A program made the position numbers and the translations under genes. Source: Gaeumannomyces sp. JS-464 (lineage: Eukaryota; Ascomycota; Sordariomycetes; Magnaporthales; Magnaporthaceae). Taken from it: a stretch of DNA of 64,000 nucleotides. The notes below the pieces were generated by a model, which searched no databases, had not been told where the DNA came from, and was given only the letters and a program-made list of their open reading frames with translations. The stretch covers positions 3,720,001 to 3,784,000 of the forward strand of contig NGZR01000001.1 of NCBI GenBank assembly GCA_002197995.1. Direction: 5' to 3'. This document shows, piece after piece, positions 50,412-62,300 of this stretch; position 1 is the stretch's first letter, and every line of letters begins with the position of its first letter.

Positions 50412-53400
50412 TTATTCCAAAAGTCTCATGACGGCCACGTGCCCCTCGCCGCGGCCAGGCACAGCGGCGTGTGCCCAAATTTGTTTTTCGCCTCCTTGTC
50501 GGCGCCCGCCTCCACGAGCAGCCTTGCGACGGCCTCATGCCCGTTGTCCGCAGCCAAATGCAGCGGCGTCCGCCCTGTAGCATCCTTCGCCTTTTTGTCG
50601 GCGTCCTGTTCGAGTAGCAGTCGCACGATTGCCTCGTACCCACTTTCGGCGGCCGGCCATAGCGGCGTTCGGCCATCTTTGTCGGCCGCCTCGGTGTGGG
50701 CGCCCCGATCGAGGAGCAGCCGCACAACGGCCTCGTGCCCACCCGCGGCGGCCCGCCACAGCGGCGTCTGGCCATCCTTGTCGGCCGCCTCGGTGTGGGC
50801 GCCCCGGTCCAGAAGCAGCCGCACGACCTCCAAATGGCCCGATGCAGCGGCCCAGTGCAGCGGCACCCGGTCCAGGCCGTCCTTCGCCTCCTTGTCGGCG
50901 CCCTTATCGACGAGAAGCCGTATAACGTCCGAGTGGCCCGATGCGGCAGCCCAGTGCAGCGGCGTCTCGCTGTCGCGGTCCTTCGCCTCCTTGCCGGCGC
51001 CCTTGTCAATGAGAAGCCGCACAACGCTCAAGTGACTCGAGTGTCTCGATGCGGCAGCCCAGTGCAGCGGTGTCCGGCCCAGCTTGTCCTTGGCCTCTTT
51101 ATTTGCGCCGGCTGCGACGGCGAACAGCTTCGTAATGGCCTCGCTTCCGCTAGCAGCGGCCACGTGCAGCGGCGTCCGGCCCAAACCGTCTTTCGCTTCT
51201 TTGTCGGCCCCCGCTTCGACGGCGAGCAGCCTCGCGATGGCTTCGCTTCCGCTCGCGGCGGCCACGTGCAGCGGCGTCCGGCCATCGTTATCTTTCGCCT
51301 CTTTCTCGGCCCCCGTTTCGACGGCAAACAGCCTCGCAACGGTTTCGGTCCCGCTCACGGCGGCCCAGTGCAGCGGCGTTCGGCCCAAACCGTCTTTTGC
51401 CTCCTTGTTGGCCCCCGCTTCGACGGCGAGCAGCCTCGCGACGGCTTTGTTTCCGCTCGCGGCGGCCCAGTGCAGCGGTGTCCGGCCTAAGCGGTCCTTC
51501 GCTTCCTTGTCAGCCCCCGCTTCGACGGCAAGCAGCCTCGCTATAGCTTCGCTTTTGCTCGCGGCGGCTACGTGCAGCGGCGTTCGGCCCAAACCGTCCT
51601 TCGCCTCCTTGTCGGCCCCCGCTTCGACGGCGAGCAGCCTCGCGACGGCCTCGCTTTTGTTCGCGGCGGCGATATGCAATGCTGTTCGGCCATCGATATC
51701 TTTCACCTCTTTATCGGCCCCCGCCTCAACGGCAAGCAGCCTCGCGACGGCCTCGTGCCCGCTCGCAGCGGTAACGTGTAACGGAGTCCGGCCAACGTGG
51801 TCTTGGGCGTTAGCATTTACCCGACGCTTCAGCAGTTGTTGGACAGCGACCGCGAATCCCTTTGCTGCGGCGTAATGCAACGGTGTCCAGTCGTGAATAT
51901 CCTTCGGATTCACATTTTCCGCCTTTTCCAGCACTTCCTTAAGTTCCCACCAGCGCCCGGTTCGAGAGAGGTGATGCAGCTTCGTGAAGTTTGAACGTGT
52001 CAGGGTAACTCGTACCCTCCACCAAGCCGCACCGGGCTTCCTGCACAGGAATGCATTCCCAACCGCGACCCTGTTCCTCATATAGCCTTGCGAGGTTCGA
52101 TAAGATCCCCCGGCTAATAGTTTTCGCCTCGTTTTCAAAATTTCGATTTTAGCTCTTTGAGTCCTTGGATCTCTTCTTGTTCGTATTGTTGGCCTTCCCT
52201 CAACCGAACGGATAGAGTGATTGTTCTCAGATACTCCACCAACATAGCTGTAGCCACGGTGGCGATGCGACTGTGTTCCGGGAATGTCTTTGCCATTTGA
52301 AAGAGCCGCAAGTACGTGTCGCCCGCCTGCTTCCAATTCTTGGCCTGCTCGTATCGCTTGACATGTTGTCGAGCCAACTCGACAATCGCGTCAGCTTGCG
52401 GAAGCTTCTGCTGCCCACTAAGCGGGGGAATGAGGCTCAGGTAAATCTGATCTAGACTCCCGAGTCCGGCGTTTTGGATGTCCTGAGCCATTTTCGACAG
52501 ACGGTCGTTCCGGAGCGTGAAGGACTGCCAGCCATTGTCACTGCTGGTGTCGTTGGGCCGTATGTTAGCGCCGCCATCGAGGGGAGCTGCGAGAGTCTTG
52601 GCCGCTGCCCACATGAAAGCCGAGAACATGTCTTGGGCATAGAGCAACTTCAAGGTGTCGTACGACTCCGTCGCCAAGTGGGTACCTCTCGCTTCTTCGC
52701 CACCAACAGGCCCGTCGGTCGGATTAGGGCTGAATGTTGCCAGGTCCCGGCTCGTGTATCGAGTCTGATCGCCTGGCTTTTGAGATGCGATCCCAGCCCC
52801 GGATCCACAGCCAACGATTCTGTGGTTCTCTACCTCCAGCATACCGCTGTCATCCTTCTCGGCTTTTTGTTCGACTTCTATGATTCTTGCCGTATCGCGG
52901 GGCGTCCACCAACAGAGATCTCGATGTAGGCCCGGCGTATATGGGCCCAGGAGTCGCAGGCTAGGCTTCGCGGGCGATCCTTTGGCGCGCAACCACGCAT
53001 CGCTTTTGCAAGGCCTAGATCCCGGAGACGCATGCCTGCCTCGTTCGGCTTGCTCTTGTTCAGTGACGGAATATAACCACAGCGATAACGCTGCCTCGAT
53101 TTCGTCTGCGCATGCCTTCCAGGCCCCCTTGTCTCGTTCAAATCGGAAATAGATTGACTGGGCGCCTGATTGGGTGTAACGAACTGAAGAGCCCAAAACA
53201 AGTCGCTAGTGGGAGGGTTGCCGAATAGAGCATCCATAGTGACCTCAATTGCCCTTGCGAGAGCGATGGCCTCTGCAGATGCGGGTCCAGGCCAGCCGGC
53301 GAGCTCCCCAAGATCTCTCCTTATCTTCATCACCGCATGAGCCTTCGAGTCGCCATGATCCTCCCTCGCCGGAACCAGTTTCTCGTACGCCTGAGTCCCG

Positions 53401-54974
53401 CTTGTCACGATCCTCCAGGCCCCGACAGCTTTCATGGAGTTCGGGGCAGCTCCGTTTGAGGTAGCCAGCCAAGGTGCTTTATCAAGATCTCCCAGCGTCA
53501 TCGCAAACCACTCAAGCTCAAATCCTGGGGCGAGGCGCTCGCACGCAGGAGGCTTCGCTAGCCCACGACGAACCCATGACCTGAGGCCGGTCATCACGAG
53601 GACTGCGCCAAGCTGAGCGACCGAGGCGGACCAGTGCATGCCACGTAAACCAATGAATTGTACGAGGAACCCGCAGAGACTGATCATTGTGCCGAGGACA
53701 GTCTTGAACGCCAGGATAGCAGCATGGCCCTGCTTGCTAGTCGTGTCGCTTCGGTTTTGTGTTTGGGACGACGAGGCGTCGGGGTTTGGGTCATCTGCCG
53801 AATTTGTTGGCTCGTTTTTTCCGTCTGCTCGGCTCGATGTCGTGACAAAGGTTCGGTCATCCTTGGCATATATCGCAAAGGAATCGAAGACCTGGTCGCT
53901 TACGGTTTTCGTCTGTTGCAGCCAAACCAATCGTGCCCTATGCCCTTCTTTTGCTTGGTGTCTTTTCTCTTGTGTGCTGCTCTCCACAACATGCCCACAT
54001 GCCAGCATGCCAGCCACCAAAAGTATCGTCCCAACCGCAGTACAAGGAAACGCGTAACCCTCGATGGGTCTTCCGTCCTTCTGGAATCCCAATGTCGGGT
54101 GATAGGTGGCAACCCCGGAGTATGTGAGGACCCCCAACTGGAGAATGCTTGCAACAACCGCTACTGCGCGTAATTCTCCTCTCCCGAAATGATTGTGGGA
54201 ATTGAGCGAGATGTTTGGTGCTGCAGCAGACTTGTTTCGTATAATGACGACCTCCTGTCGTGGGTCATCTGCTGGTGCGAGCTCCTTGTCTTTCTTCGGC
54301 AAAGTACGCCATCGGCGGAAGTCATCCTTGAAGTTCAAATCTAGGGGAAGGTAAGAATGTATTTCGCAGAAAGGAAGTGATGGAGTTACTAACCAATTTC
54401 CTCCAGATGTTGACATCCCCCCCTTGTTGCCGTGTCCAGGTCGCATGTCTTCACAGTTTGATGCATCGCTACGCCATTCTGGCTTCCTTGCTGTTCACTC
54501 GCGGGTAACAAGCATATAAACTCCACGACCGGAGCTGATCCCATACACCTCACCACCTCTTGGCCATTCCAGAGCTCGCATACATCTTTTGAGGTGGACG
54601 ACATTAGTTCCGCTTCGGCGGCCGCGAGGTTCTCCCTGGCTCTTCCTATGACAACCTTAAGCCATGAAGGGCCGCCGACTCTGATCGCGCCGACAATGGC
54701 GGTGATTATGCCCAGGGGGGCCATGGCCAGTATGATGTTGTCAGCCCAGCCCATCGACTGGCTCATAAACTGCATGGTGACCCGTTCTCCGAAGAGCGCC
54801 AGCAGCCTGGCAGCAAAAGGCCATCAGCACACGAGCTAGAATAGGGTAGGGCTGTCAGACATACGGCGCCAGATCCGAGAACAAATTGTTGGAGAAGTCA
54901 TCTCCAGCATCAGCAGCGGCGACGCATCCCGCGAATAGTAGAATGAGGAGGAACTTCAGCTTCTCGGCCGCCAT
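50412..54974 (-). CDS. Membrane-spanning protein with C-terminal ankyrin array (frame-broken)
   Basis: About 1480 aa. Exons: 54974-54865, 54806-54394, 54340 to about 50412; introns of 58 and 53 bp (GTATGT...GCCAG; GTTAGT...CCTAG). N-terminal signal-like segment (LKFLLILLFAGCVAAADA), then the block SQSMGWADNIILAMAPLGII, AIRVGGPSWLKVVIGRAREN and SSTSKDVCELWNGQEVVRCM, which marks a fungal multi-span family of unknown function. More helices follow: AVAVVASILQLGVLTYSG, AVGTILLVAGMLACGHVV, ILAFKTVLGTMISLCGFLVQ, AQLGAVLVMTGL. Next come DEIEAALSLWLYSV, a helical linker and about 15 ankyrin repeats of 34 residues. Frame breaks: near 53160 (one base missing before SIYFRFERDKG), near 52140 (an extra T in TTTT; beyond it ILSNLARLYEEQG is recovered), near 51970, and near 50450, where GHVAVMRLLE continues out of frame to a stop at 50412. 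It could act as a membrane sensor (inference). Confidence 0.8.
51087..51800 (-). repeat. Seven near-identical 102 bp ankyrin units
   Basis: Tandem units of 34 codons, each close to GRTPLHVAAASGSEA followed by RLLAVEAGADKEAKD. Differences are few and partly shared between neighbours (HWAA versus HVAA; GLG versus RLG or NDG). The flanking ankyrin units of the same protein are clearly more divergent. High identity at the DNA level suggests recent duplication or gene conversion and possible copy-number variation. Confidence 0.88.
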
Positions 54975-55428
54975 GTTGCGAGTCGGTGAGGCGAAAAGGC
55001 GAGGCCGCGAGCGGGCAGATTGAAACTTCACGGTCGGGCTGGGAAATCTCGTCAAAATGAACAGGACAATGGGCGCGATCAATGACGGCTGCGGGACAAA
55101 TGTTGGCCAGGTGCGCAAGTTCTCTAAGGTTTAGCACATACAAGGTACGGTGTGGGAGCAACGGATCTAATAAGAGATCGTGCTGCGGCCAAAGCAGGAC
55201 GCTTCTCTCTGGTAGACAGCTAGCTGAACTTCGCCAAGGCGAATTTTCTGGACTTGGCGTGACGATCATTCCCCAGGTTTCCAACGAGGCTGAACTCTCT
55301 TCCAATCGTTTCCAAGGCTTGTGCAGCGGATGAAATTATTGATTGTGATAGCAAAGTGCATTTTCGCTGTGCCTCTTGGAACTAATCCTTTTTGAACGAC
55401 GTGCCAATCCACGGCCGACGAGCTACCG
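54975..55428. other. Promoter/5' flank of membrane-ankyrin gene
   Basis: 454 bp with no supported gene. It lies upstream of the start at 54974 and downstream of the weak minus-strand coding patch that ends at 55429. Confidence 0.45.
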
Positions 55429-55754
55429 CTAGTAAATCATCAAGTCACCCACTACATCCAACCCTGGCAAGTTTTTCCACTTGGCGATTCGCTTCTGGGA
55501 GACCAGCGGGGAATTGCAAGTCACCACGATCCCAAGCTTGATATCACCGAATAGCTCGACCAGGACGGTGCGCTTCTGGCGTTTTCGTGGAGGCTCGAAT
55601 AGACCGCCAAGTTGCATTTGGGTACGAAGCGCGGCACGGTCCGAGTGGAGTGTCACCCAAGAGTTCTCCACATGAGATTATTAGGCCCTCCCAGATGTTC
55701 TGCGGGTCTTTTTTCGACCTCGAGTTTCTCTTTTGCATCATCAAACCGCTCTCA
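55429..55754 (-). pseudogene. Unrecognised minus-strand coding fragment
   Basis: A coherent protein-like stretch on the minus strand: ERFDDAKEKLEVEKRPAEHL, PNNLMWRTLG, then after a one-base frame break VTLHSDRAALRTQMQLGGLF, EPPRKRQKRTVLVELFGDIK, LGIVVTCNSPLVSQ and the end PGLDVVGDLMIY. Mixed charged and hydrophobic residues without low complexity argue for real coding, now or formerly. No family recognised; no start or upstream exons found. It may be the last exon of a lost gene. Confidence 0.35.
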
Positions 55755-56352
55755 GGCACGGCTAGGTACATTCCCCGTTTGCCCTCGATTATCCACCGTG
55801 GGTATGGGCTGGCGGCTGTCCAGCCCCAGATCCGCGGGGGTCGCGAAAAAGTTGGGCAAGTCAGCTCTACATCGCCATTCGTCTGCTGTGTCGCCCACAA
55901 TCAATGGCTACCGCTCTTTTTATGGCGGCTCCTCGCACCATACCCTCGATTGGTGGTTTAACGTGACCGGCGCCGCAGTGCCAGCGCACCTGCGTGTAGC
56001 GCGTGGGATGTCGTTGCGAGGCCCGCCATGCTCCAAATCATGTCAGGCCCTTTACCGTCTGGAGATTCGATATTCCCAACTTGGGGGTGTCGAATTGTCT
56101 TGCTATCCCTCAAGTGCCGTTGGAAGGTGCCAGCTTTCAGATCTTTTCCTCTCGGCCAGCCACGCGTTTTTCTCAGGGATAAAAGCAAGGGCTCTTTCTT
56201 ATTCAGGACACTGGCACCTCAACGGCACTTATGGGAAGGCACAGGATGGGACCTCACTATACAGCAGTAAAGCTCGATGGGCATCCACGAGACTGAGAAG
56301 CAACCACCCAGCCGTGTTACAAAGTTCTTCTCTCTTCTCCCATCTCGCAGCT
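55755..56352. other. No supported gene
   Basis: The plus-strand frame of the downstream amidase stays open across this stretch, but its translation shows no amidase-family features and overlaps the minus-strand fragment; I regard it as chance. Confidence 0.4.
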
Positions 56353-58425
56353 ATGACACCATCAACCCTTTCCTTACCTCCCAAATCCCGTACATTTGCC
56401 GCCTGCAAGTGGTCTCCCCAGCCGTTCCCGCACCCACAACCATCTCCTTTTCACGCCGACGTCAACGGGATACAGCGCGTCCCCAGCCATGATGGCGACA
56501 CCGTTTGGCTCGACACACGTTTTGACCCGATTCGAACGACGGCCGCCGGGCACCGCGCGGCGCTGGAGTGGGGCTGGACAACGAGTTGCCAGATTGTCCA
56601 CACCTACTTGGCTCAGATCTCGGGGCACAACACACGGGGCGCCAAGTGCCGCGCCGCCATCTCCACGCCGCCAGTGCGCTTGCTGCTCGACCGGGCCGCC
56701 ATACTCGACATGCGTCGGGGCGAGGGCATCATTCGATCCCCCTTGCACGGGATACCGATCCTGATCCAGGATGCCTTTGACACCGAATTCATCTACGGCG
56801 TGCCGACGACTGCAGGGTCCTGCTCGCTGCTGGACTCGGACGTCCCTCGAAATGCCGCGGTGGTCGAGCGAGCAAGCGCTCCAGAAGCCTAACGGGAAAC
56901 CTTGGACCCGGCCACCATACTCACCGCTGCCAACGTAGCTCACCCAAGCCGGCATGATTGCGATCTGCAAGGCAAACATGTCCGAGTTCTTGGGACTGAA
57001 AGGCCTCCTCGGCTGGTCCGCCGTCGGAGGCATGTGCCAGCCGGTACACGTGCCGGAGGGCCACAAGGTTGGAGACCAGCGGAAACGATACATGGTTAGC
57101 TTAGTTGGCTTCTATGAGCCCATGCCCATGCTCACCGGCGCTATGCTAACGCTCTCCTCGCACAGATGCTTGGCGGCTCAGCGGCAGGTGCTGCTGTCGG
57201 CGTTGCCGCCGGCTTCGCGCCCATCGCTCTTTGCCTTGATGCGTCCGGGTCCGTCGCGTCCGCGTCCGCAGCCGCTGCCCTCTTTGCGCTGAAGCTCACG
57301 GTTGGGTCCACCCAACTTCGAGGCGTTTTCCATCTCAACTGCTCCTTTGATTCGGTCGGGGTCATGGCCAAGGCGGTTGCTCGATGTTGCCATGAACTTG
57401 CGACTTGTTGGCCCCGCGAGAGAACGCCCCCAGCCTGGCGGATGCTGTGTTGTTTGAGAGGAACGAGGATCTCAGTGTTGGGTTCATGGAAATTGAGCAC
57501 TGGAGATTGCCCCGGGCGTTCTAGGAAGACGAACCGAACTATCTCGAAGAGACTGTACGTTGAATTGTGCCCTTGGTGCCAACCCCGAGTGGTTCTGCCA
57601 CATTGACCTTGAGCGAATTTCTTCGCAGGCTATCATGTATCAGCAAGCCAAGGGCAGACTTCGATTCCGCGGTGCGCGTGTCGTCGATGTGAACATGACG
57701 TCTCCTAAGAAGAACATCGTCGGGATCATGGTCGGGGACACGGTCAAGCACGTCAGCATCCAAGGTTTGCTGAGTACCCTTGTTGGTGAGTCGTGGGCAG
57801 GACCAATTGGTGGGAACGAGTTCTGACGCTATCTTTCGCACAAGGCATAAAAGCAAAAAGCTGCATCGAAAGCTACTTGCAAGAGCTTGTCACTTCCAGT
57901 GTCAGAACTCTGGACGAAGTCATCCGGTTCAACGAAATGTGCCCGGACCGAGCATTCCACCAGGACTACTGCCCCAACCAGGACAGATTGAAGAGGCTAC
58001 TCGATCGTCGCGAGCCGAACCACGACAAGTTGAACGAGTTGCTGCAAAAGTGCAAGGATTATGCCACAGTCCAGGGAATCGACAAGATGGTGAAGAACCT
58101 CGGCCTCGACTGCGTGGTCTGCTTCTCCGACAGCTTCTTCGCAAGCGTCGCTACAGCATCGGGTATGATGCGCCCCGAAGACGGTTTGCGAGACTCGACT
58201 GCCGGTATACTGACTGACACGGTGCTCGCGTCGCCTCAAGGCTATCCGATGGCTTCCGTCCCCCTCGGGCGCCTCGCCTCCGGCCGCCCTTACGGCCTGC
58301 AGGCCGTGGCGCAGGCCGGGGAGGAATGGAGGCTTATCAAGTTCATGGCGGTGTGGGAGCGTATTGTGGTGACGCCGAGCCTCCCGGACATGGACGCCTG
58401 CACGAATGCCCGCGTCGACATGTAA
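56353..58425 (+). pseudogene. Amidase-signature hydrolase, broken and lacking the catalytic lysine
   Basis: Amidase-signature family (Ser-cisSer-Lys amide hydrolases). Visible: QIVHTYLAQISGHNTRGAK, SPLHGIPILIQDAFDTEF, PTTAGSCSLLDSDVPRNAAV, AGMIAICKANMSEFLGLKG, WSAVGG, LGGSAAGAAVGVAAGFAP, ALFALKLTVGSTQLRGVF, FDSVGVMAKAV, RTLDEVIRFNE, QDRLKRLL and GYPMASVPLGRLASGRPYGL. Introns with good signals: 57095-57165, 57555-57628 and 57765-57844; one near 56872-56948 is unclear. The general-base Lys of the usual IPVLVKD motif is Gln (codon 56767-56769). The cis-Ser (57178-57180) and nucleophile Ser (57250-57252) are kept, though the latter sits in DASGS instead of DTGGS. Frame breaks occur near 57375 and 57400, and an in-frame TAG stands at 57522-57524. 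Intact splice sites with a dead active site suggest a pseudogene or pseudoenzyme. The start at 56353 is uncertain. Confidence 0.75.
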
Positions 58426-59342
58426 GGAGACGATTCAAGGTTTCGTGATTCCACGACAGTCCCACGGCCCGGCATCGTGACCCTTACTGGGTTCTATACG
58501 ATGCTCTCTTGTTAAGGCGAGAATACGAGGAGCTGAGGCAGTGCGACATGCCTTATTATATGTAGCGCTAGTCACTCTTTTTTTTCCTTCCTTTATGCGG
58601 ATCGGACGGTCGTCTAGTGGGGCGGGTGACGGTTTCGAGTAGTAGTGTGAGAGTAATGGGCGCGGAAGAAATGAACAAGGTGCTTTATCTGTCTGCCTCT
58701 GATGCTGCACAGCCGGGTCCACGAGGCGCAATACACCGTGAAACTAGCCCAGTGCGGGCCGTCTTGTCAGAGAGAGAAGTCTGCGTACACATAGGGACGG
58801 GATGGTTGGTTTTAACCATTCGAATCCTGTGATCTACATTGAGATGCGTTAACTTCTCCCCAGCAGTCAGGCAATCAGGTATGCTCCCACCATCGTCTTG
58901 CCGCTACCGAAAATGTAGTCTGTCGGGCTCTTCATCAGCGTATCGGGGCTTTGGTAACATTCCGCGGTTGTGTGTGCCTACCGCAATGACCCATCGCGCT
59001 GGCTTCACTCCAGTCGTGTGAAGTGCCTTTCTCAAACGGCACGGTGGCCGGTCTTCGACTCGTTGTTACCTAGCTCTTACGACGTAGGCCGGGATGAACG
59101 GAGGGTCATTCATAGACGCCGAATCCGCGAAGCTGCGGTGGTTATAATTTACAGACGATTGACGTGTGCCCCCGGCCAGCAGCAGCCTTGCCTGTGCTGC
59201 ATGTGCATGTGCCGGCCTCCAATCCCAGCACAGAAACACCTCCTCCGTTGGATCAACACTAACCCCGAGACGCAAGTTCTCCCGCACCTGCGCCAGGCAC
59301 TTGCGGCGGAACAGGATCAATGGCACCTTTTCTGCGAATGGA
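58426..59342. other. Intergenic, amidase / NB-ARC gene
   Basis: About 917 bp with only short incoherent frames. A hairpin-prone GGTTGGTTTTAACC lies at 58804-58817; no tRNA or rRNA signature holds up. The NB-ARC gene promoter should be at the right end. Confidence 0.45.
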
Positions 59343-62300
59343 ATGGACCAGGAATTCCAGCGACAATGGCGGGAGGCCATCGAGAAGAACAAAGAAGGGC
59401 TGACGCCCAAAGGCCGCCCGATCGCTGAGACACTGGCCAGCCCGGAATCCATCATTGATGACCTGAGCAAGAGACATGAATAGCGAACGAATTTGACCGG
59501 ATCCGGCCTCGCGTACAGCTAATGACTTCCTGAACTGCATTGATGTCCCCCTCCCTAACCTTTGCGGCCGAGATGGGGTCGTCCCGATGGAGATGTCTGT
59601 TGCATGGGTTTCCTGGCCCTCGCCCTCATTATATGGGAGCTCAGTATCATTGGTTGCCGAGCTGCGGTGACTGACATTAGAACTTGATCAGTTGGCCACG
59701 GAAAATGACAATTGCTCCGCTCGGATAATGGAGAGGCCCAACTCTGTCCGCAAGGCCTTACTTAAAGCGGCTCGTCTGGCTGAGATCAATCTGAACCAGG
59801 GCTATGAGATCAAAGAAGCTTTGCAAGATATCCACGCTAACCTCACTCACTCGTGGATCATATGATCAACCTGATTTACTATAGATCAAATAATCAACTA
59901 CATTCACTCGTGGATTAAGTGGTTAAAAGTCTTCTAAAAGCATCCGCTGGGGAGGCCTCCTCCACCGACCGTAAAATCAAGAAGAAGGACAGAGGATATG
60001 GGTGGAACAGATTCTGACAGAAACGCGCACTGATACTGGTTACAGAGCAGACCACACAGATCGCCGAGTCTCTCAAAGCCTCGCTGGAAGCCATCCAACA
60101 ACACGGCCAAACGATCCGCGAGATCATCGACACGACGATGGTTCTCGGTGGAAACAGCTCTTCGAGCTCCCTCCATCTCGATTCGGAACGCGCGGTGGCG
60201 TTCCCCGTCTTCGCCCTCCCGATTCCAGACAACCCCCAGTTCTACGGGCGAGAAGATGTCCTCACACGCATGCACGAGCACCTCAACCCATCGCGGCGGC
60301 AGGGAGGGGTGGCTTGTTTTACTCTGCACGGAATGGGCGGCATCGGCAAGACCCACACCGCTGCCTCGTACGCGTACCGACACTGCCAGAAGACCGACCA
60401 GTCCTCGTACGACGCCGTGCTCTGGGTCGCAAGCGAGAGTGTGCCGGCCATGCAGCAGAGCTTCTCCGCCATTTCCCTCGCGCTGAAGCTGCAAGGCATC
60501 TCGGACAAAAGCCCCCCAGCAATGGCGATGCAAGCCGTCCACCACTGGCTTAGGCAGACTGGTACCTCAATTCCCAACAGTCTATCGGAGAGATGTGTCC
60601 CCCCTTGTGGCTAATCAGTTGTTCTTTTAGACAAACGATGGCTCCTGATCTACGACAACGCCGAAAAATGGGCCGACATCATGCCAGACTTTTGGCCGCA
60701 GGGTGGCGCGCGGGGATCCGTCATTGTCACTAGTCGAGACTTTGGTCTAGCTGACAGCCCAGCCAGCGCAGGAGAGGAGCTTCAGAAATTCGACATTGGC
60801 GAAAGCAAGGGCTTTGCCAAGTCGATACTCAAAGATTGGGACTCACAGGACCAGGAGGAGCGTGTGGCCATGTCTCGCCTTCTTTCAGAGGTGGACGGAC
60901 CCCCGCTGGCCATATACCAGCTCTTCACCATGATAAACTCCCACGGAAGCTCAATCTCCGACTTCGTGGAACTCTACACAGAGTACGCCGACGACATCCA
61001 TCAAGACTGCACGCAGGGGCACCGGCTGTTTTACGATCACACTCTTGACACGGTCTGGGGTTTTGCCATCAATCGCTTTGCCGAAGACCCTGAGGCTCGG
61101 TTCTTGCTTGGCGCCATCTGTTGCTCTCTCCGGATGCCATCCCAGAGAAGCTGTTCCACGCGAGGAGACCCTCGGCCTGCCGGCTGGCGCAGAGCTATCG
61201 AAGAACCCGATGCAGTAAGCCATTCGAGCCCGCGGTCTGGGTCTGCTAATTATCAAGTACGGTAACACTAACAGGCACTAGGCTCCGCAGGATATTGACA
61301 AAGCTCCGGGCTGGCGGGATGATCACGACCTCCAAGGGCGCCATCACAATCCATCGGCTTCTTCAGGCAGCGTTCCGGAAGAAGGTCCGTGAGGCACCTG
61401 ATGTCGAGAAGAGCATCTTCCACGCCACGGCCGTGCTCCTCAACGACGCCTTCCTCAAGCAGCTCCATGGCGACCCACTCCTAGAGCATTGGACTGTCTG
61501 CTCGACCTATTCACTGCACGCACGAAGCTTGGCGCAATACTGGCTGTCGGCCGCCCAGGTGGGACACTTGCTCGAGCCTTACCCCGAATTCCTTGAGCTT
61601 CTGTTCAATGCGGCTTTGTGAGATTCCCCTTCCTGAGAATACGCACGGTTCCAGGCCATCCAATGCTGAACTCTACTTGGCTGTGCAGGTACTTCTTTGA
61701 AGCCCGCGACTTCGAGACCGCTATCATGTTGGCCGATGCTGGGATGCAAGCAATCGGCAGTGGCATCGACCGCCACGAAGTAGTCGCGTCCCATTTGCTC
61801 AACACGATCCGCATCGCCAGGTCGCTAGTGAACGAGCACGATGCTGCGCGAGACGCTCTCGAGCGGTCGCTCGCCATCAGGTCCCGAGTGCTTGGCCCCG
61901 ACCACCTGGAGACGACGGGGACGCAGCAGAATCTGGCCTCGATCGTGGCAGACCAGGGCGACTATGCGCAGGCCCTGCGTCTGTACCAGGACGCCGAGAA
62001 GGCGCTCACGGCCAGCAAGCGATTCACGGCACAGGAACAGCGGCTCGCGCTCTGCCGCTACGCCGCCAACTACGGCCGCTGCTTCACCCAGCTGGGGGGC
62101 TACACTTCTGCGCGAGTCCCTGACAAGGAGCCTCGACCTGCTCAACTCGGGGCCGGACAGCGCGCTCTACCGGCGAGCAATCGAGTACTGCTTTGGAAAT
62201 CTGAGCCTGGCTGAGGGCCGGTTGTCTGACGCGGCCGCCAGCTACCGCTGGTGTCTAGACGGGTACCCAAGCGGAGTGGTCGAGAAGAAGCCGTTGATGA

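Noticed and set aside
55612..56352. Upstream extension of the amidase frame
   Set aside because: Open but without amidase features; overlaps an opposite-strand coding patch and CT-rich sequence.
57181..57183. Loss of the amidase cis-serine (GGSA instead of GGSS)
   Set aside because: By spacing to the nucleophile (24 residues) the cis-serine is the third residue of GGS, which is kept; only the lysine is lost.
58790..58835. tRNA-like string with ATTCGAATCC
   Set aside because: No acceptor stem, D-arm or properly spaced anticodon arm around it.
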